Virus record (IMG/VR): IMGVR_UViG_3300048590_000037
Coordinates: 1 to 43,564 of that record
From: a virus
DNA: 43,564 bases
Strand: one strand, 5' to 3'
Below, one piece after another: positions 39,914 to 43,564 of this stretch (positions within the stretch are counted from its first letter, which is position 1; every line of letters begins with the position of its first letter). The notes below the pieces were generated by a model. The model made no database searches and was not told where the DNA came from. It saw nothing but the letters and a program-made list of their open reading frames with translations. The translations under genes were made by a program, and so were the position numbers.

Positions 39914-40226
39914 CGCTTCGGAACAATGGAAAGATTGACTTATATGGTTCACCAAAACCATAAAGAATTTTGGTGCCTTGCTTTTGTGCCTGACTAGGCA
40001 GTTCAACTTTGTTTATGCTGGCTTCTTCGTTTTCGATAAGCTTCTCTAAGTAGTGTTGGGCCTTCTTCAGATCAGCAAGGCCACCTTTCTTACGCCACCG
40101 AGAAACGTATTTTACAACATTGCCGTCTAGATAGCCTAGCTCCCAAGAGACAATTGCATCCCACGGTTCAATAGAAGTCTTATAGTGAGTACCACCAATC
40201 TGCTTCTGATTCGCTTTACTTTCCAT
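39900..40226 (-). CDS. DUF3310 / T7 gp1.7-like nucleotide kinase-family protein
   Basis: Protein of 108 aa with KQIGGTHYKTSIEPWDAIVS, ELGYLDGNVVKYVSRWRKKG, LADLKKAQHYLEKLIE, the conserved core of DUF3310. The family shares this domain with T7 gp1.7, a nucleotide kinase. Whether this isolated domain is catalytic is open. It precedes thyX, supporting a role in nucleotide supply. The start follows AAGGATTATTAA. Confidence 0.88.
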   Translation of the reverse strand: MESKANQKQIGGTHYKTSIEPWDAIVSWELGYLDGNVVKYVSRWRKKGGLADLKKAQHYLEKLIENEEASINKVELPSQAQKQGTKILYGFGEPYKSIFPLFRSDEDI

Positions 40227-40236
40227 TTAATAATCC

Positions 40237-40608
40237 TTACTTATCATCATAGGCTTCTCTTAGGACTTGAAGCTGTAGAGCCATTTCAAAGAAATAGGTA
40301 GCGTCCACGACCGCTAATGGAGCACTACCATTTTCCTTAATAATCAACAAAGGCTCTCCCCATTCCTTGTCAGCATGGGCCAATGCCTGCTCGTAGTCCC
40401 TAAAAACAGCAATAGCTGCCCTGCTTTTGCACTCAATGACGAATGGAAACATCCTTTTAGCGTGGGCAGATAATGTAACGTCTGTTCCGCCTGCGCCCAT
40501 AGAAGTGCTACGAACATCAGATGGGTCTAAGGCAAATAAAGAAATGATCCTGTCTCTAACCCATTGCTGGAGCTTTCTTCCTTTAGCTTTTGCGGATTGA
40601 GGCTTCAT
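40237..40608 (-). CDS. PD-(D/E)XK-type nuclease (resolvase-like)
   Basis: Protein of 123 aa. SMGAGGTDVTLSAHAKRMFP and FVIECKSRAAI supply the Asp and ExK pair of a PD-(D/E)XK core, preceded by a basic DNA-binding-like N-terminus (AKAKGRKLQQWVRDRIISLF). Length fits phage endonucleases acting as resolvase or host DNA-degrading enzymes; T7 has endonuclease I in a comparable place. Substrate is inferred. Overlaps the next gene upstream by 4 bp. Confidence 0.75.
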   Translation of the reverse strand: MKPQSAKAKGRKLQQWVRDRIISLFALDPSDVRSTSMGAGGTDVTLSAHAKRMFPFVIECKSRAAIAVFRDYEQALAHADKEWGEPLLIIKENGSAPLAVVDATYFFEMALQLQVLREAYDDK

Positions 40609-40817
40609 TCTTCAAACTTAATTGAGACTTTATTAAATACTACATCGGTTCTTTCATGGGCAAGTTTCAATAGCTGATTTAATGCTGTTAAATTATCAAT
40701 GATTTCATCTTGATAAAGCTTTCCTTCATCAATATCCTTGATGAATTCATCCATATCAATGATGAGCGATTTAACAAACTCTCTAAAAAAATCTCTGTAG
40801 TCCATTTCTTCAATCAT
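40605..40817 (-). CDS. Hypothetical acidic helical protein, 70 aa
   Basis: Start at the ATG at 40817 (MIEEMDYRDFFREFVKSLII), 1 bp after the previous stop. Predicted all-helical: DEFIKDIDEGKLYQDEIIDN and LTALNQLLKLAHERTDVV. No motif recognised. Coupled to the nuclease gene, whose ATG overlaps its stop. Confidence 0.6.
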   Translation of the reverse strand: MIEEMDYRDFFREFVKSLIIDMDEFIKDIDEGKLYQDEIIDNLTALNQLLKLAHERTDVVFNKVSIKFEE

Positions 40818-40818
40818 T

Positions 40819-41034
40819 TTAAGCCCCCATAATATGGCGATAAGCCTTGATAATGTTCGTAACGTCTTTACGAACAAGGTTATAGATATGCGCCGCAGCC
40901 TCACTAGCTACTTGAATCTTTCCACCTGCATCAGGTTTAGATGCAATTTCATTGTAATGTTTCACCAGTGAGTTCAAACCTTCCTCATACTTCTGAAGGG
41001 ACTTCAGAAACATTACTTGATTGGTGGTTGCCAT
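40819..41034 (-). CDS. Hypothetical helical protein, 71 aa
   Basis: Reads MATTNQVMFLKSLQKYEEGL, then NSLVKHYNEIASKPDAGGKI and EAAAHIYNLVRKDVTNIIKA. Entirely helical in pattern, no membrane segment. Overlaps the end of the 5'-3' exonuclease gene by 22 bp. Role unknown; position suggests replication accessory. Confidence 0.65.
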   Translation of the reverse strand: MATTNQVMFLKSLQKYEEGLNSLVKHYNEIASKPDAGGKIQVASEAAAHIYNLVRKDVTNIIKAYRHIMGA

Positions 41035-41699
41035 ATTTGGTTCTCCTGTCGTCTAATCCAAAGTAGACGCCCATTTTCAATAACCCTTGCGGTGTTACCT
41101 TCGTAGGCTTCCACAACTTTAGCAAATAAATCTGATTCTGTCAAGGCCCCTTCTAGGATTTTAGCTGCTTTGACAGGCCCGATACCTTTTAAGCCGATGA
41201 TGTTGTCTACCCTGTCGCCAGTTAAGATTTGAGTATAAAACCAGACTAGAGCATTCCATTCGTCTACACTATACCGCACCCTTTTGACGAAATTATAATG
41301 ATCCCCTGGAATCATGTCTAAATCTTTATCAATTGTAACGATTACCGTGTTACTCGGATCATTGCAACAGGCTATACCAATTGCATCATCGGCTTCCTGC
41401 CCCTCTACGATCTGGAATCCATAAGCATCCACTAAGTAATCTCTTAACTCATCGTAATGCACTGGCTTTGCTCCGCTCCTATTACCTTTGTAGGGAGCAG
41501 TCACAGCTATTGTTTCTCTGAAATTACCAGTGGATGCTGTCAGGAATCCTTCATATGTCTCTACATCCTCTAGATCGAAGGTGAGTAAATCCATAATTCC
41601 TTCATCTATACGGGCTTTGCATATCCAGAAAGGATCATTGTTGGCAGCAAAGCCGTAACGATAAACTAGGATATCACCGTCAATTAGAGCTTTTTTCAT
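41013..41699 (-). CDS. 5'-3' exonuclease, FEN/T7 gp6-like
   Basis: Protein of 228 aa with KALIDGDILVYRYGFA at the N-terminus, EGQEADDAIG, VTIDKDLDMIPG and the helix-three-turn-helix LTGDRVDNIIGLKGIGPVKA. All acidic metal-binding positions of the family are present. It removes RNA primers and degrades DNA from 5' ends. The start overlaps the SSB stop by one base. Confidence 0.93.
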   Translation of the reverse strand: MKKALIDGDILVYRYGFAANNDPFWICKARIDEGIMDLLTFDLEDVETYEGFLTASTGNFRETIAVTAPYKGNRSGAKPVHYDELRDYLVDAYGFQIVEGQEADDAIGIACCNDPSNTVIVTIDKDLDMIPGDHYNFVKRVRYSVDEWNALVWFYTQILTGDRVDNIIGLKGIGPVKAAKILEGALTESDLFAKVVEAYEGNTARVIENGRLLWIRRQENQIWQPPIK

Positions 41700-42157
41700 T
41701 AAAATGCTTCTTCTTCGTCGTCTACATCTTCAGAATCATCTTCATACTCAACAAGCTCCGTAACAACAAGCTTCTTGAGAGAAGGCGAAATACCTTTCTT
41801 GTTCTTAAAGGTCCATTCATACGTGCCGATAGTGGCTTTAACTTCTGAGCCATTGCCAACAGGAACGTCCACAGTGCTTCCATCAGGGAATTGCGCTGTG
41901 ATGGGACGATTAGACTTGCACGTAATAAAGTAACCTTTTTCTTCTTGATCGGGCCTAGTGCGGACTTCAACACCAAGCTCTTGCAGAGCTTCTACCGCTT
42001 TATCCGATAGATTACAAAGATCAACTTGATATTTTCCAGAAAGATCATTGGGCTTCTGGAGATTAGCCCACATAGTCTTTGCAGAAACTTTGATAAACTT
42101 AGCGCCTTCGCCTTGTTTAGCGGGTTTTTGCTGTTTATTGGCAGTCGGTAATTTCAT
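41699..42157 (-). CDS. Single-stranded DNA-binding protein, T7 gp2.5-like
   Basis: Protein of 152 aa with an OB-fold-like strand pattern (AKFIKVSAKTMWANLQKPND; KGYFITCKSNRPITAQFPDG; VKATIGTYEWTFKNKKG) and an acidic C-terminal tail ending in Phe (EDDSEDVDDEEEAF), the hallmark of gp2.5-type SSBs, which use it to contact polymerase and helicase. It lies just before the exonuclease and near polymerase. Confidence 0.88.
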   Translation of the reverse strand: MKLPTANKQQKPAKQGEGAKFIKVSAKTMWANLQKPNDLSGKYQVDLCNLSDKAVEALQELGVEVRTRPDQEEKGYFITCKSNRPITAQFPDGSTVDVPVGNGSEVKATIGTYEWTFKNKKGISPSLKKLVVTELVEYEDDSEDVDDEEEAF

Positions 42158-42172
42158 GTATCCTATCTCCGG

Positions 42173-42409
42173 TTAAGTGTTGATTTGACGCAGCTTATCC
42201 GCAACTGTCAGAGCTAAAGCTGCTTCTGACTGACTAGCCTTTACTTCAGCTTGCAGTAAAAGAATAACCTGCATCTTAGTTTCAGCCTGTGCGTAGCAAC
42301 GCTGACGAATATTATCCAGCTCTTCCGCTAGATTGTCAAGATCTTTTTTGACAGACTCGACTGAACGGAACATTTTAATGCCGCCGAGCCAATTAGTGAA
42401 AGCACTCAT
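42173..42409 (-). CDS. Hypothetical helical protein, 78 aa
   Basis: Coiled-coil-like protein: FRSVESVKKDLDNLAEELDN, IRQRCYAQAETKMQVILLLQ and KASQSEAALALTVADKLRQI. The start overlaps the preceding gene by 4 bp. It lies 15 bp ahead of SSB. No family recognised. Confidence 0.65.
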   Translation of the reverse strand: MSAFTNWLGGIKMFRSVESVKKDLDNLAEELDNIRQRCYAQAETKMQVILLLQAEVKASQSEAALALTVADKLRQINT

Positions 42410-42660
42410 TGAAGTTTCCTTTCCTGCTTTTCTTCCTCCAGTGAGGAATTGATAATCCCTTCAGCTACACTGGTGAGAATGCTCATCATGTTCCCTAATG
42501 TATCAACGTTATTAAAAACGTGTAGTTCTTCCCCATCCGTCATAATGACGATGCATCTGGACATTGCAACTTTTTCTTCTAACGTATTAGCGAATGAGAG
42601 CACTTCTTTTACAGAGTAGTCTGAGACGCTTTTAGTGGGTGTCTTTCCAAGATTTTCCAA
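42406..42660 (-). CDS. Hypothetical protein, 84 aa
   Basis: Reads MENLGKTPTKSVSDYSVKEV, has a strand pair (SRCIVIMTDGEELHVFNNVD) and a C-terminal charged helix (SSLEEEKQERKLQ). It overlaps the end of the polymerase gene by 29 bp in another frame. No motif recognised. Confidence 0.65.
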   Translation of the reverse strand: MENLGKTPTKSVSDYSVKEVLSFANTLEEKVAMSRCIVIMTDGEELHVFNNVDTLGNMMSILTSVAEGIINSSLEEEKQERKLQ

Positions 42661-43564
42661 TTTTATATTCTCCTGTTAATGGGCACTTCATTTTGAAGTG
42701 TTCCCCCGCTGCTGCAATGCTAGCTACTCCGAGTTCTCCTACCATTTCAGCATCTTCCTCTGAGCAGTCTACTTGCCATTCATCATGTACGTCTGCCACA
42801 ATAGTAGCATCAATGCCTAAGTCTGTCAAGCTATCTTCAAACAAAATTCTGGCTTTCTTCATAACAATAGAGCCACCACCCTGCAACAACTGATTCAATG
42901 CAGCATGGGCGTGTCTAATGCGAAGCTTCCTTCCATCCAAAGCAGGAATCATCCCTGACTCCGCTATCTTGGCTACTTTGTCTCTGAGTTTCGCCAAAGC
43001 GGGCATGGCTTTAAGAAACTTATCTAAAAGTCTCTTTCCTTCTGCCGCCCCGCCCCCAACGATAGAACCAATCTTTTCTGCTCCTGCTCCATACAGAAAA
43101 GCATAAATAAAAGTTTTAGCTTGGTTCCTTGTGGAAAGTCCAGCCATCTTTTGATTGCGCGTATGTACGTCTGTACCTTCCTCTTGCTTGCCTGATACGA
43201 CAGTCTCTATATAGGAAGCATCGCCCATATAGTGAGCCAGCATCCTCAATTCTAAGCCAGAAGCATCAATGCCGACCAAAACACGATCAGGACTACTAGG
43301 AATCCAAAGACTCCTACATTGTGCCCCATAGGGCTTATCGGTAGCCGGAACCTGTGCCATATTAGGATTTGAGTGAGTACACCTACCAGAAATAGCACCA
43401 CAGGAAATAACAGAGCCGTGTACAAAACCGTTTTCATCAACTAGCTCCAACCATTTGCGTAATTGAGCGATACGCTTATTAAGAGTGAATAAGTTAGCCA
43501 GTGTACCTACCTCTGGCATTGTTTTTTTCAATTCTTCCAGAATCTCATCATTTACAACAGGCTG
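42632..43564 (-). CDS. Family A DNA polymerase, C-terminal 310 residues; start lies beyond the window end
   Basis: Same gene as at 1-1417, seen at the other end of the permuted contig. Covers residues 259-568 of the joined protein: motif A GIDASGLELRMLAHY, motif B RNQAKTFIYAFLYGAG, a basic DGRKLRIRHAHAALNQLLQG and motif C VADVHDEWQVD near the C-terminus. The frame is open through the right edge. Over the 643-bp overlap it differs from the left copy by two amino acids (E for D in EEGTDVH, A for E in PYGAQCR). Confidence 0.95.
   Translation of the reverse strand, partial: QPVVNDEILEELKKTMPEVGTLANLFTLNKRIAQLRKWLELVDENGFVHGSVISCGAISGRCTHSNPNMAQVPATDKPYGAQCRSLWIPSSPDRVLVGIDASGLELRMLAHYMGDASYIETVVSGKQEEGTDVHTRNQKMAGLSTRNQAKTFIYAFLYGAGAEKIGSIVGGGAAEGKRLLDKFLKAMPALAKLRDKVAKIAESGMIPALDGRKLRIRHAHAALNQLLQGGGSIVMKKARILFEDSLTDLGIDATIVADVHDEWQVDCSEEDAEMVGELGVASIAAAGEHFKMKCPLTGEYKIGKSWKDTH
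42922..43564. repeat. Right copy of the terminal overlap
   Basis: Matches 1-643 without gaps. 24 of the 26 differences fall on third codon positions of the polymerase frame, so this is a naturally diverged variant, not an identical packaging repeat. Confidence 0.97.

Overview
The window is the near-complete genome of a tailed, podovirus-type bacteriophage (Caudoviricetes), probably an environmental assembly of a circularly permuted genome. Bases 1-643 recur at 42922-43564, so one genome turn is 42921 bp, and the DNA polymerase gene is split across the ends. The two copies differ at 26 positions, almost all silent third-codon positions, so the overlap joins two coexisting variants rather than a true identical terminal repeat. 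I see no integrase, repressor or phage RNA polymerase. The sigma70-like promoters suggest that host RNA polymerase transcribes the genome. I infer a lytic lifestyle.

Layout: a control region (about 12.31-13.23 kb) separates two divergent arms. The minus arm runs from 12.3 kb down to 1 and, after joining the ends, from 42.9 kb down to 34.9 kb. Its first part has a CobS-like AAA+ ATPase with a 37-glutamine tract, a possible partner, a kinase-like protein, a P-loop kinase, a metallophosphoesterase, an RNA ligase, primase-helicase and DNA polymerase. Next come SSB, 5'-3' exonuclease, a possible PD-(D/E)XK nuclease, a DUF3310 protein, ThyX, a second phosphoesterase, seven tRNAs, a holin and a B12-dependent ribonucleotide reductase. 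The plus arm (13.2-34.9 kb) is the packaging and virion module: terminases, a zincin-like protein, portal, scaffold, HK97-type capsid protein, an S74 fibre, adhesin-like proteins, T7-like tail tubular proteins, three large ejection-type proteins and a GH24 endolysin. The arms converge on a hairpin terminator at 34.86 kb.

How the genes work together: replication is T7-like (gp4, gp5, gp6 and gp2.5 analogues). Class II RNR, ThyX and the DUF3310 protein support nucleotide supply, and the CobS-like ATPase may be linked to B12. RNA ligase, P-loop kinase and metallophosphoesterase resemble the three activities of bacterial Pnkp RNA repair, and eight tRNAs offer possible substrates. B12-dependent RNR and lack of an RNA polymerase recall the cobavirus/Zobellviridae group, but this is a gene-content inference.

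Most of the genome is AT-rich, but three blocks (about 5.8-7.1, 9.85-12.4 and 23.8-25.23 kb) are GC-rich, and several of their proteins resemble those of Burkholderia-type phages. Seven of the eight tRNAs have U34 anticodons. Together these suggest a GC-rich proteobacterial host or recent exchange with phages of one. The control region holds a LexA-type SOS box, a Fur-like palindrome, clustered DnaA boxes and AT-rich direct repeats.
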